Below are positions 55,152-64,000 of a stretch of DNA of 64,000 nt, in pieces; the first letter of the stretch is position 1; each line of letters begins with the position of its first letter. The position numbers and the translations under genes were made by a program. Origin of the DNA: Ampelocalamus luodianensis. Taxonomy: Eukaryota; Streptophyta; Magnoliopsida; Poales; Poaceae. Under the pieces are notes generated by a model. It saw only the letters and a list, made by a program, of their open reading frames with translations, searched no databases and was not told the origin of the DNA. The DNA is taken from contig CM070622.1 in the NCBI GenBank assembly GCA_036346255.1, forward strand, positions 22,346,751 to 22,410,750. The letters are read 5' to 3'.

Positions 55152-56291
55152 TTACACATAAAATTTGCGCAACTGGTCAATGTTCCAAGAGTTTGAGAGA
55201 ACGCGGCCATCTTCCATTGCAAGTCGAACTGATCCTGGACGCGTTACTTCGACCACAGTGTAAGGACCCTCCCACTTGGGGGAGAGTTTGTTTCGATTAG
55301 ACTGGGATTGGATAAGCCTCAATACCAAGTCACCTTCAGCAAGGCTGCGAGGTTGGACCTTACGATCATAGTATCTGCGTAGGGTTTGTTGGTAGACTGC
55401 AGAACGGAATAAAGCCGGGTTTCTCTTTTCCTCGAGCAGGTTAATGTCGTCTGCTCGAAGGTTTTCTTGAGTTGAGTCGTTAAACTTATCGACTCTTGCT
55501 GACCTGATCTTTAGTTCTGGCGGAAGCATGGCTTCGGCACCAAAAACTAGAAAGAAATGTGTTTCTCCTGTAGCTCGGCTAGCTGTCGTATGAATTGCCC
55601 ATAATACTGAAGGTAATTCCTATACCCATGCCCCCGAGCGCTTGACAAGCTGATCGAAGACTCGGGTTTTGATTCCCTTCATTATCTGGCCATTCGCTCT
55701 CTCAACTGCCCCGTTGCTTTGGGGGTGGGCTACAGAAGCGTAACACAAACGAGTTCCCAACTCGTCACAAAATTCCTGAAATTTTGCGCTTGTAAACTGT
55801 TTACCGTTGTCTGTGATAATTCGACTTGGTATTCCAAATCGAGTGATCACGCATCTCATCATGAACCGTTTTGCTGCTTCCGTTGTTATCCCAGTCACAG
55901 GTTCGACTTCTATCCATTTTGTGAACGTATCAATGGCCACAAAAAGGAACTCGAAACCTCCTGGAGCTCTGGGTAACGGTCCTAGGATATCAAGACCCCA
56001 GGTTGCAAAAGGCCACGACAAAGGGATTGTTTGCAACGCCTGAGCTGGTTGGTGTATTTGCCGGCTATGAAACTGGCATTGTACACACTTTTTAACCATC
56101 TCCTTGGCATCGTAGAGGGCTGTTGGCCAATAAAAACCTTGTCGAAAAGCTTTACCGACCAGCTCAGAGGAAGCATGAGTTCCATGATTCTCCGTATGTC
56201 GTGAAGGAGTTTTAATCCTTCGCTCTGAATACATCGCATAAGCACCCATTGGGTTCCTCTTTATAAAGGACACCTTCACCAAAGTATACAT
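55152..56291 (-). pseudogene. A2 integrase, nearly open
   Basis: Minus-strand frame 55620-56291 covers the end of the zinc finger (FRQGFYWPTALYDAKEMVKK, CVQCQF) and the catalytic core: D in TWGLDILGPLP, D in IITDNGKQFTSAKF, E in SNGAVERANGQI, the complete DDE set. After a frameshift near 55620 the C-terminal part (55152-55529) runs from LPPELKIRSARV to WNIDQLRKFYV and a stop. A small gap lies between the two frames. This is the best preserved enzyme of the family in the window, and the only one whose catalytic triad and surrounding core are open in a single frame. Confidence 0.94.
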
Positions 56292-56299
56292 TTTGGCCT

Positions 56300-57310
56300 T
56301 TCGATAATCGATCCGATTCTAGATCGTCATCGGTAAAGAACCCGCCTCAAGATACTCGTAGATGGGTGCCATCCATGTATCTTCATACTCTAGAGAGGTC
56401 GTTTATAGAAGGTGTCTCCGCTCGTTGACTATAGACGGTTTCAAGTCGCTCCAAAACACCCTTTCGGTACCAAGGATCGGAGGAAGCTAGACGAGCCGCT
56501 TGGTCTCATGAGGAAATTATCCTTTCGAGGATAAATTGTACCTCAAAGCCCAAAAGTGCTTTTCTAACTTTCGCATTCGATAGATACCGGGACATGGTCG
56601 GATTGGAGCACCGTATTCCTTTCCGACTTGATTCACGACTAGTTGAGAGTCTCCTCACGAGTAGTCGCCGAATCGAGATCGCGCTCGCACTCGTATACTA
56701 GCTAGCAAACCTTCGTGATTCGCCACGCTATTAGTGGCCCAAAGTTTAATTGTATGGCATACTTTAAGGTTTCTCCAAGAGGAGATTCCAGACCACCCAC
56801 CCCGAGTCACTTATCGTAAGCGACCCGTCAAAGTACATCGTCCACTGGTTGTGGGAATCAGATCGGGATCCCCAACAGTTCAGGATTTGTCTATTCGGCG
56901 ACAAAGTCCGCCAAGATCCGATTTAACGGCCATTCGGGACACAAAATGGATGTCGAACGCCCCAAGTTCGACTGACCACTTTGTCATGCGCCCCATTGTT
57001 TCCTATTCGAGGATCGCTCCCAAGGGAAACTCAGACGACACAGCTAGTTTGTGCGCTCAAAATAATGCCGCAGTTTCCTCGAAGACATGAGGAGAGCATA
57101 TAGAAGTTTTTGAACTTGAGGGTAACGCTCCTTAGGTCCGTGCAAAACCTCACTTACGTAGTATACTGGTCGTTGTATGTTTTTACGTTCTACGACCAAG
57201 ATCGCGCTCTTCGCTGTGGCGTGGCGGCTAGGTAAACTAAGAGCGCCTCTCTAGCTTCGGGAAACTAGAACAGAGCACTCGTAAGATACCTCTTGACTTC
57301 CTCAAAGTCA
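56300..57310 (-). pseudogene. A2 RNase H region
   Basis: Collinear with 7871-8890 of A1 and equally broken. Minus-strand words include the region around 56560-56760 that encodes the GxRVAK-like block and the 56830-56960 region of the upstream block. There are stops and indels in every frame. Assigned mainly by position between RT and integrase and by nucleotide similarity to A1. Confidence 0.72.
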
Positions 57311-57312
57311 AG

Positions 57313-58240
57313 TTAGCCTCTTCCGACCACTAAACCTTCATGTTTCCTTAGAAGTTTGAAGAAAGATAGTCCTTTTCTCCCAATCGTGCTATGAAACGAC
57401 TTAACGCCGCCATGCATCCCGTGAGTTTCGGACTTCTTTTTCATGGTCAGGGCGATCCGAGTTATGGCTTTGATCTTTTCGATTTGCTTCAATTCCTCGC
57501 TCGTAAACCAGAATCCGAGTAATTTTCCAAGAGACCCGAACACACACTTCTCGAGATTCAGCCAATTGGTGTTTTCGAGGTTGTCGAAAGTCTCCGCAAG
57601 TCTATGATATGGTTGAGTCGCTTGGTGCTTTTTACGACTAGATCGCCAACATAGGCTTCCAAGTTTCGGCCTAGTTGAGGAGCAAAAGTCGTTTGCATCA
57701 AACGTTGAAAAGAAGCTCCAGCATTTTTTAGACCAAATAGCATTTTGACATAGCAAAATATCCCAAACGGTGTAATAAATGTTGTCTTTTCTTCATCTTC
57801 TCGATGCATACTAATCTGATGATAACCAGAGTATGCATATAGAAAACTCAACATCTCACATCCTGCAGTAGAGTCAACCAGCTGATCGATGCGAGGTAAA
57901 GGGAAATCATCTTTTGGACAAGCTTTATTGAGATCAGTAAAGTCTACGCACATACGCCATTTGCCGTTAGACTTTCTAACCATTACAGGGTTGGCCAACC
58001 ACTCTCGGTGGTTGACTTCTCTTATAAAGCCTGCTTTAAGCAACTTATCCAATTCTGACCTAATAGCATCTCGTCGATCAGGGGCAAATCTCCGTAAATT
58101 TTGTTTTATGGGTAGTTTATCAGGCCGTAGAGCTAGCCTGTGCTCGATCACATTCCTGGGGACTCCGGCATGTCGGATGCTTGCCACGCCAAGACCTCGG
58201 CTTGTGCGAGGAAGGTGATGAGGCGTCTTCCTATTTGGGG
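57313..58240 (-). pseudogene. A2 reverse transcriptase with two catalytic Asp lost
   Basis: The minus-strand frame 57558-58403 runs from the pre-RT linker (GVPRNVIEHRLALRPDKLPI) through KLLKAGFIREVNHREWLANP, VMVRKSNGKWRMCVDFTDLN and FITPFGIFCYVKMLFGLKNA. Motif A reads FLYAYSGYHQ: the catalytic Asp is Tyr (GAT to TAT). Motif C reads LEAYVGDLVVKS: the first Asp of YVDD is Gly. Either change alone should abolish polymerase activity. A1 keeps motif A but has YVDE, so the losses are independent. The thumb/connection (57313-57560) is in other frames. Confidence 0.93.
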
Positions 58241-58870
58241 TCGGAAGAATCCCCAATGCGAGCGCCTTCGAGGGCTCCCTGCGTCGGAGGTGCACTTTAG
58301 GCTTCCACTTGCTAGTCGGTCGGTCGACTTTCATCTCGAGTTGGTAGTTGTCCAACCATCTCAAGGGAACGACGGTCGCAGGAGTGCGCCATCTTCTTGT
58401 CACAATGTATCGTGATCACCCCTTTGGGACCTGGCATCTTAAGACATTGGTACCCATAGTGAGTAGCTATCAAGAATTTTGCCAAAGTAGGTCGTCCGAG
58501 TATGGCGTTATATGCCGTATCGAAATCGACTACATCAAAGGAGACCTTCTCTGTCCTGAAATTGCTTGGTGATCCAAACGTTAAAGGAAGAGAAACTTGG
58601 CCAATGGGTTTGGCCGAAGACCCCGGTACGATTCCATGAAATGAATATCGTACCGGCCTTACCTTTGTCCTGGGTACCTGCATCTCGTCCAGGGTACTCG
58701 TAAACAGTATGTTTAGCGAGCTTCCACCATCAACTAAAACCCGATTGACTCGACAATTGTTGATGGTGGGTTCGACCACTATCAAAAATCGACCTGGTCT
58801 AGTCGAAGGGATCGGACAATCACCTTTCTCAAAAGCAAGGGTGACTTCCGACCACTTCGGTAATTTATTG
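58241..58870 (-). pseudogene. A2 protease region
   Basis: The minus-strand frame 58312-58785 shows NNCRVNRVLVDGGSSLNILF, SLPLTFGSPSNFRTEKVSFD, VVDFDTAYNAILGRPTLAKF and CDKKMAHSCDRRSLEMVGQL. It is open and nearly identical to A1. The family uses DGG in place of DSG/DTG. The upstream connection to gag (58790-58980) and the downstream connection to RT are frameshifted. Confidence 0.9.
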
Positions 58871-58980
58871 ACAAGGGGGGAGTCGATTGTATTTACCTCA
58901 CGCTCAACTGCTTTCAGCTGTCTCCGTGATTCGTATGCCGAAGATCCCCCATAGATGTGGTCAATGGTGTGTTGTGGGTC

Positions 58981-61225
58981 CTAGAACGGCATCTCCTCAT
59001 CATCCGACTCCTTTTGTCCACTAGTTTGACCTACCTGTTCAAGAGTAGGAAGTGGCCCTTTGCCAGAATAATAGTCCTCGAGTTTCCGTAAGAAAACTCG
59101 GCAGTTACGAAGATCATGCCCTTCTTTTTTATGAAAAGGACACCACCTTGGTTTGTCGTTTCTCCGATCTTGGCGTTTACCTTTACCTTGATCGGGATTT
59201 TGCTTCGGGTTGCGTGGCTCCTTATCGCTCACGCTAGGACCTCCTTAGAACCAAGAATCGAGATTTTTGCCTTTTTACCTTGTTCTTAGATTTTCTAGCC
59301 TTTTTATCTTTTTTCTTACCACTTTCGCCAACTTCCTTGGGGATGTCGTCTTTGAGATCGATAGTATTGTTCCATTCGACCGCTTGGCGAAGAATGATAT
59401 CTATCGCCATCTCAAAGAGCTCGGACGGTGGCGGTGGATGTAAAGCGATGTCCTCTGTTATGCTTCTGCACGGACTCCGCTTGAAAGCCCCGATCACGCA
59501 TTTAGTCGAAACTTCCGAATAGAATTTGAACTGATCAAACGCCGATGAATTGGCGTAGCGTTTCATGGTTGTTTTGCCTTATTAGGTGCAGGTCATCTTC
59601 CTTTCCTAGGCGATTGTAAGTGCCCTGAAAATTCGCCAACAATAGATCACAGAGGTGTTGCCACGAGTAGATCGATTCGAATGGCTGGTTTAAAAGCCAC
59701 GATCGCGCCGATCCTTCGAGTACAGTCGGAAGGTAATTTGCCATGACATGCTCTCCTCCTCCTGCAGCTCGGATAGCTGTAGTGTAGATTTGGAGGAACT
59801 CGATGGGGTTTTGAGTTCCATCGAATTTCTCCATGTTCGTTGATCGAAATCGAGGCGGCCAACGAACCGCTCGAAGGTCGGGTGAGAACGCCCGACATCC
59901 CAAGATAACCTCTTGTCTTCTTCTTTGTAAAAATGAGGGGTTAATGTCACCGGGTGATCGAACTCGTCGATACCCAGCCATGGAGGGACTAGGCCTACAA
60001 TAGGTCTCAGCCTTACGAGGGAAATACTCCTCGTACCCCACTTGCCGCCATGCGTCTTGTCGCCGAAGTGGTGAAAGATCACCTCTCCTGTGGGCTTGTG
60101 GCATTTTCCTCATGTCGAGAGAACGACGTGAGGGAGAGTCGTGCCGCCTTCTATGCGACGAGTTTTCTGAACGACTGGCAAAAGAAGTAGCCGTACTATT
60201 ACGACTTCTTGGTTGTGGTCGACGCAGTCGCTCGAGTTTGGCCATCGTGTTACGAAGCCTTTGCGTGATCTCCTCTGCAAAGAGGTCATAACCTGGTGCT
60301 TGAGCGAGTTCTTGGGTCGGGTTTTCCAGCAAATCATTGATGTGCTAGAGCTCTTGAGTTTCCTCCGACTGGAAATAAGCGCGCTCGGGAAGGTTCTTCT
60401 GAGTCACTATTCTTTTTCGTCGGGTTGCCTCAGAATGGTCTGTTTCATACCCCTGAGCTTGCTTTAATAGAGTGCGAGAACGTTGAGGATGTCCCGCACG
60501 TTCATTAAAGTGTTTGTTTCGTTCGTCAGCTGTGGTGTCCTTGCCGTTACGACGAGAAGGTGTAGAGTATGCTCGACGAAAAGCATGTTCAATCCCTCTT
60601 CTGGGAGAACAATCCTTATCAGAGGGAAGGACAAAGACCTCCCGTTGATGACCTCCACTTGCGCTCGAGACCTCCTCACTTGAGGAGCAGTCGAGCGACA
60701 CCATCTGGCGACTTGGAGTAAACCCCTCCAGGTGGGGGAACTCCGGGTTATAACCGTCTCCGTCTGCAGGTAGGTCCTGCGTCGAGACGGTTGGATTTGG
60801 ATGAACAACATGTTCGGTCCTCTTCCCTGCGAAAGCACTTGGAGAGAGAGGACCATCAGATGTCGATGGATCTCCGAATGATGGCCTCCAGAACTTGTCT
60901 TGCCAAATCGTACTGCCTTGGGGGGACTCGAACACTTGGAGGAAAAACTCTCGTCGTGTTGCGAGTTTGCCCTGAGACATGCCTGTTGCTGGTCGGGTTG
61001 ACCCATGCCTCCCGAGGAAATTGATCCTCTACCGGGCGCATCGTCGTGGGGATAAAGATCCTCCTCGACTCGGTGGTAATGCGCTCCGAGATCCGATAGA
61101 AGATCTCCGCAGGCGCAACACCGCCGAAGATTCGATACTCGGTTCGTAGTCGAAACCGGTATCCATGTCGACGTCACAGAATCGACCAAGTCGAACCAAT
61201 TCTCCTCGCTCCATTCTCCCGCCAT
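58981..61225 (-). pseudogene. A2 gag
   Basis: Start ATG at 61225 (MAGEWSEENWFDLVDSVTST). The N-terminal part is Ser/Pro/Arg-rich low complexity (60345-61225, in two frames). The frame 59535-60332 contains PTQELAQAPGYDLFAEEITQ, an Arg/Ser-rich linker, then MEKFDGTQNPIEFLQIYTTA, GSARSWLLNQPFESIYSWQH and ENHETLRQF-like text of the gag domain. 59234-59566 holds SITEDIALHPP and a Lys-rich tail. 58981-59232 holds RWCPFHKKEGHDLRNCRVFL, a zinc-binding end typical of Tat elements. Four or more frameshifts break it. Full length would be about 740 residues. Confidence 0.9.
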
Positions 61226-61274
61226 GGTAGCATCAAAGAGAAAAGAAAGAATCGTGACAAGGAATTACCGTAAG

Positions 61275-61295
61275 ATCCCCACGGTCGGCGCCAAC
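61275..61295 (-). promoter_or_regulatory. A2 primer binding site
   Basis: GTTGGCGCCGACCGTGGGGA on the minus strand directly after the LTR end ACCGACA. This is the family form, without the mutation seen at the A1 junction. Confidence 0.82.
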
Positions 61296-62022
61296 TGTCG
61301 GTGTTTTAGAACCGATCTTACGTAAAGATTGTTTGATTCGGGGGGTCTCCACAATTGATCACGTGACGAAGGAGACACGGGATTTTTATACAGGTTCGAG
61401 CCTTCTCGGATGAGAATAATAACCCTACTCCTGTGTATCTTGTATTTGCCCTCTGGATTACAATCGACTGAAGGTTTTCCTGTCTTCCAGGAAAGGCTCT
61501 CTGTCCCAAAAAGGGTCCTCTTCCTACTATCTCTAAAAGACACCTATTTATACTAAGCAGTGGTGGACGTCGTCATTCCAGGCTAATTAGTCGCTCATTA
61601 TTGCGCAATAATGAGAGTAATTACCGGAGTAGTAACCTCCCCATGCTGTCAAACGGTTATCAGTCAGAGATAGTGGGGAATTGTTATCAGTTATGTCAAA
61701 ATATAACTGCGTATTTTGACTGTTTGGATCCTCACTATTTAGTGGGTCTTCTGACGGGTGGGTCCAGTAAATCGTGAGGAATCTATAGCAGAGCTAGTCG
61801 AGAAAGACTTACGACCGCATCGTAGTCGTAAAGATTATACCATAGTCGTAGAAGAACTTACGACTAGGGGGTAGTCGTAACGATTATACCATAGTCGTAG
61901 AAGAGCTTACGACTAGGGGGTAGTCGTAGGATAACCTACGACTTCCTGACTCGTTCTTCCCTTATAATATTCAAGGGGTATGCTTTGTGATTAATAAATG
62001 AGGATTATTAAGATCCTCGTCA
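61296..62022 (-). repeat. A2 5' LTR
   Basis: 727 bp with intact TGTCGGTG and CCTCGTCA edges on the plus strand, TATA box at 61544-61552 and TCGTA palindromes at about 61795-61945 (unit about 50 bp, roughly three units). Confidence 0.94.
61544..61552 (-). promoter_or_regulatory. TATA box in A2 5' LTR
   Basis: TATAAATAG on the minus strand, identical to the A1 box. Confidence 0.6.
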
Positions 62023-62027
62023 ACTTG
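62023..62027. repeat. Target site duplication of A2, right copy (ACTTG)
   Basis: Differs from the left copy GCTTG at the first base. Confidence 0.7.
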
Positions 62028-63423
62028 TTAAATCATTGGTTGCATCGTCGTGTTTAGTTGCTGATTTCTAGTTCTAGTTATTGTCTAGCTAGTCTTTGTC
62101 TAGTTGCATCTCGTGTTTCCTTTGCGTCGCTTGATCGTTCTTTTCGGGTTCTTAGTTTTTACATCTAAAATAGAAAATTCGTGGGTTAGAACTACTCTAA
62201 TCCGCACCAAAAATATAAAATTCGTATTGTTGTTAATCCAAAAGAGAGAGGATTGCTGTGATCTTTTGGGAGAGTTGATGTTATTTGCGACTTGCGGCAA
62301 ATCCTAGGGTCGGCCAAATAGTAAAAGGAGAAAGAGGCAACCGCAAAAACAAAAGCCGCAGTAGAGAAAAAAAAAGAAGAAAAAGAAAACGAAAAGAAAA
62401 ATGCATAAAAATTAGTCAAGACCTTCTACATATAGCCACAAGCTTCCATAAAAAAATTCAGCAAGTTTGTCCCACGGAATCAAAAGATATAGTAGTTTCA
62501 AGATTGAACACGAGTCGGTTTCGAGTCCGAGCAGGATTCTGTTTCCGAGACATCTTCAGTAAAACGGGAATAACTTTTGCATACGGTGTCCGTTTTTGAC
62601 GTTCTTGTGCTCGTTTCGAAGCTAATGACGAGGTGCATCTTTTCCATGTAAGACACTTGTTTCCCTCCAGGTGCCCCAAAATCGACCATCTTCAGCCCCG
62701 AATTCGCGTCGCAAGTTTTCAGTTTCGGTGTTTACCGTTTCCTTCGATCTTCCTTTCGGAATTTGGAGTTCGCCTCAACTGGAAAGTTGTATATCTCGTT
62801 GAAACCTTTCAGAAGAGCATATATAAGCCATATAAAACTTTGTTGTTTCATCATTTGAGACTAGCTATTGTTTCTGCTCAATCAGAGGGCTGTTTGCATT
62901 GTACCGATATGGCTGTCTTTTGTGCTCTACGTCGTGCGAATAATCTTGTACCCCTTACAGAAGTTTGAGTAGTTGGCTAGCGTCTCTCCTAGCACTTGTT
63001 GTGAGGTTCTCCTTTGCTTACATCAAGTCATATTGATCGTTGCGTGTGCGTACATACACTTCTCTACATCGGGCTTTGATTAGCTTGTTGTGATTATGCT
63101 AGAATCAGCAACATTCACTAGTACTTTAAAAAATTTCAACTAGCATTACTGATTTGATTGTTGCTAATCCTTGCTACCATATTGAAGCCTTCCAAGCTCC
63201 ACTTCCTACTAACTCAGCAGGTGTCGTTCCTCGCAATTGTTGGACTATTCACAGGTGAGAGTATCATGAACCAGCCACCGGTTGTACCACTTCCTTGCTA
63301 CATTGGTAAGAGCTTGTAAGAACTTGGTAAAAGCTTGAGTGTGAGTGACTGTTGAAAACTCCAGAACCTAGTAGTTCATAGGGATATATACACTGTGATT
63401 TGTTCCCTTATTTTCTACTAACT
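62028..63423 (+). other. Leader (5' untranslated region) of element C
   Basis: About 1.4 kb between the A2 insertion and the gag start, with the 152 bases before A2 belonging to the same leader. It is non-coding, with a purine-rich block at 62325-62400 (AGAGAAAAAAAAAGAAG type) and the motif ATAACTTTTGCATACGGTGT at about 62570, which resembles a word in the element's own LTR. A long leader is usual for this kind of element. Confidence 0.65.
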
Positions 63424-64000
63424 ATGACAGGTTCACGGGATGATTACAAGATAGATCCACGTCTTATTTGAGCCATTGAACGGGAGCGCAAGAAAGTCCA
63501 CGAGGAAGATGCACGCTTGAGACGCGATTATCCACCACAGGAGGTACATGAACGTGATAGTACGTCTGGTAAAACTAAACTCACTATGCCTTCTTTTGCT
63601 GGTAAATTTGATCTTGATGCCTATATTGACTTGGAGATAGCTTTAGACAAAGAATTTGAATATTATGATTTGTCTGATAGACAAAAGTTTAAAGCTGGCA
63701 CTAGTGTTTTTTGTTGAAGATGCAATACTTTGGTGGAAATATTTACATAGATATGGAAGAGTGCCTAAAACTTGGCATGCATTAAAGAAACTTTTGAGAG
63801 ATGAATTTGTTCCTAAATATCATGCTGATTATTTGTTAGCTAGATTACAACGTTTAAAACAGCGTAGTAGAACTGTAAGGGAATACTATCATGAATTAAA
63901 AACTCGTTTGTTGCATTGTGGCTTAGAGGAACATATTGAAGCTGCAGAGAATAGATTCTTAAGTGGGCTTAATCAAGAAATTCAAGACATTCTTGTTCAC
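63424..64000 (+). pseudogene. Element C gag, N-terminal part, cut by the window end
   Basis: ATG at 63424. A TGA follows after about 14 codons, then the frame continues as IERERKKVHEEDARLRRDYP, TMPSFAGKFDLDAYIDLEIA and LDKEFEYYDLSDRQKFKAGT. A 1-base change in a T run at about 63710 shifts the frame, after which EDAILWWKYLHRYGRVPKTW, KKLLRDEFVPKYHADYLLAR and YYHELKTRLLHCGLEEHIEA continue to the window end. This is the retrotransposon gag domain (PF03732 type) with its W..L...F.P..Y...L core. The rest of gag and pol lies beyond 64000. Confidence 0.88.

Larger units (their letters stand above)
49197..62022 (-). mobile_element. Element A2: full-length Tat-like LTR retrotransposon inside element C
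   Basis: This 12.83-kb minus-strand element has the same order as A1: 5' LTR 61296-62022, PBS, gag 61225 downward, protease, RT, RNase H, integrase ending at 55152, direct repeats and stem-loop, antisense gene 50489-54100 on plus, 3' LTR 49197-49944. It inserted into the leader of element C, giving GCTTG/ACTTG at its ends. Frames are better kept than in A1 (the integrase is open over 223 plus 125 codons), but RT has lost two catalytic Asp. A1 and A2 are alike at most positions and clearly one family. Confidence 0.93.
47860..64000 (+). mobile_element. Element C: Ty3/gypsy LTR retrotransposon, interrupted by A2 and leaving the window
   Basis: Parts seen on the plus strand: a pol-tail-like piece (47992-48133), LTR sequence ending at 49030, initiator-Met PBS (49033-49044), leader (49045-49196, resumed at 62023) and gag from 63424 to the window end. 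A2 sits in the leader. The gag domain and PBS indicate Ty3/gypsy, probably a chromovirus; pol is outside the window. The left LTR border was not found, because the partner LTR is not in view. It meets A3 at about 47850-47860 either by insertion, with the rest of A3 beyond 64000, or by deletion. Confidence 0.78.

Noticed and set aside
1..64000. tRNA, rRNA or intact host genes
   Set aside because: None recognised; PBS sequences only complement tRNA ends, and the ankyrin, PsuG and CCT1 matches are partial captured exons.

Overview
This window is nuclear DNA from a flowering plant, most likely a grass (Poaceae). Nearly everything in it is transposable-element sequence, and no intact host gene was found. 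The evidence is nested Ty3/gypsy LTR retrotransposons of the Tat type, MITE and hAT elements, a Helitron end with captured exons, and plant-type versions of the captured genes. The species cannot be read from the sequence.

Layout. 1-888 is a repeat-rich flank. 894-13665 is element A1, a complete 12.8-kb Tat-like LTR retrotransposon. Its gag-pol lies on the minus strand, a spliced extra gene lies on the plus strand, and a perfect 5-bp target duplication (ATTTC) flanks it. 13671-15600 is unclassified repeat. About 15600-19752 is a gene-fragment carrier that ends in a Helitron-type 3' terminus. It holds plus-strand exon pieces of an ITN1-like ankyrin-repeat protein, a pseudouridine-5'-phosphate glycosidase and the chaperonin subunit CCT1/TCP-1 alpha. 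19806-23291 is element B, an internally deleted Ty3/gypsy element with a perfect GTTTG duplication. 23297-34537 is a patchwork of unclassified repeats, MITE-like hairpins, microsatellites, an Ac/Ds-type hAT element (29772-30875, 8-bp duplication), a second small hAT element (31016-31397, 8-bp duplication) and a degraded possible Mutator-like transposase.

34538-47850 is element A3, an older plus-strand relative of A1. It is interrupted at 41328-44850 by a 3.5-kb unclassified insertion and cut off at about 47850. From there to the window end runs element C, a Ty3/gypsy element with an initiator-Met PBS whose gag starts at 63424. Its leader is interrupted by element A2 (49197-62022), a second full-length member of the A family. 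The right side is therefore a nest: A2 in C, and C against or inside A3.

How the parts work together. The A family carries two convergent transcription units. gag-protease-reverse transcriptase-RNase H-integrase is read from one LTR. An antisense, multi-exon gene is read toward it from the other side; it encodes a region resembling the 'putative gypsy type transposon' domain, followed by coiled coil. Where the two 3' ends meet, all three copies keep a stem-loop and three spaced direct repeats. Short palindromes of the form TCGTA...TACGA recur in the LTRs and again in introns of the antisense gene. Reverse-transcriptase catalytic residues are lost independently in A1 and A2, and both polyproteins are broken by many small indels, so all copies look non-autonomous today. 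The conserved antisense module is the most interesting content of the window.
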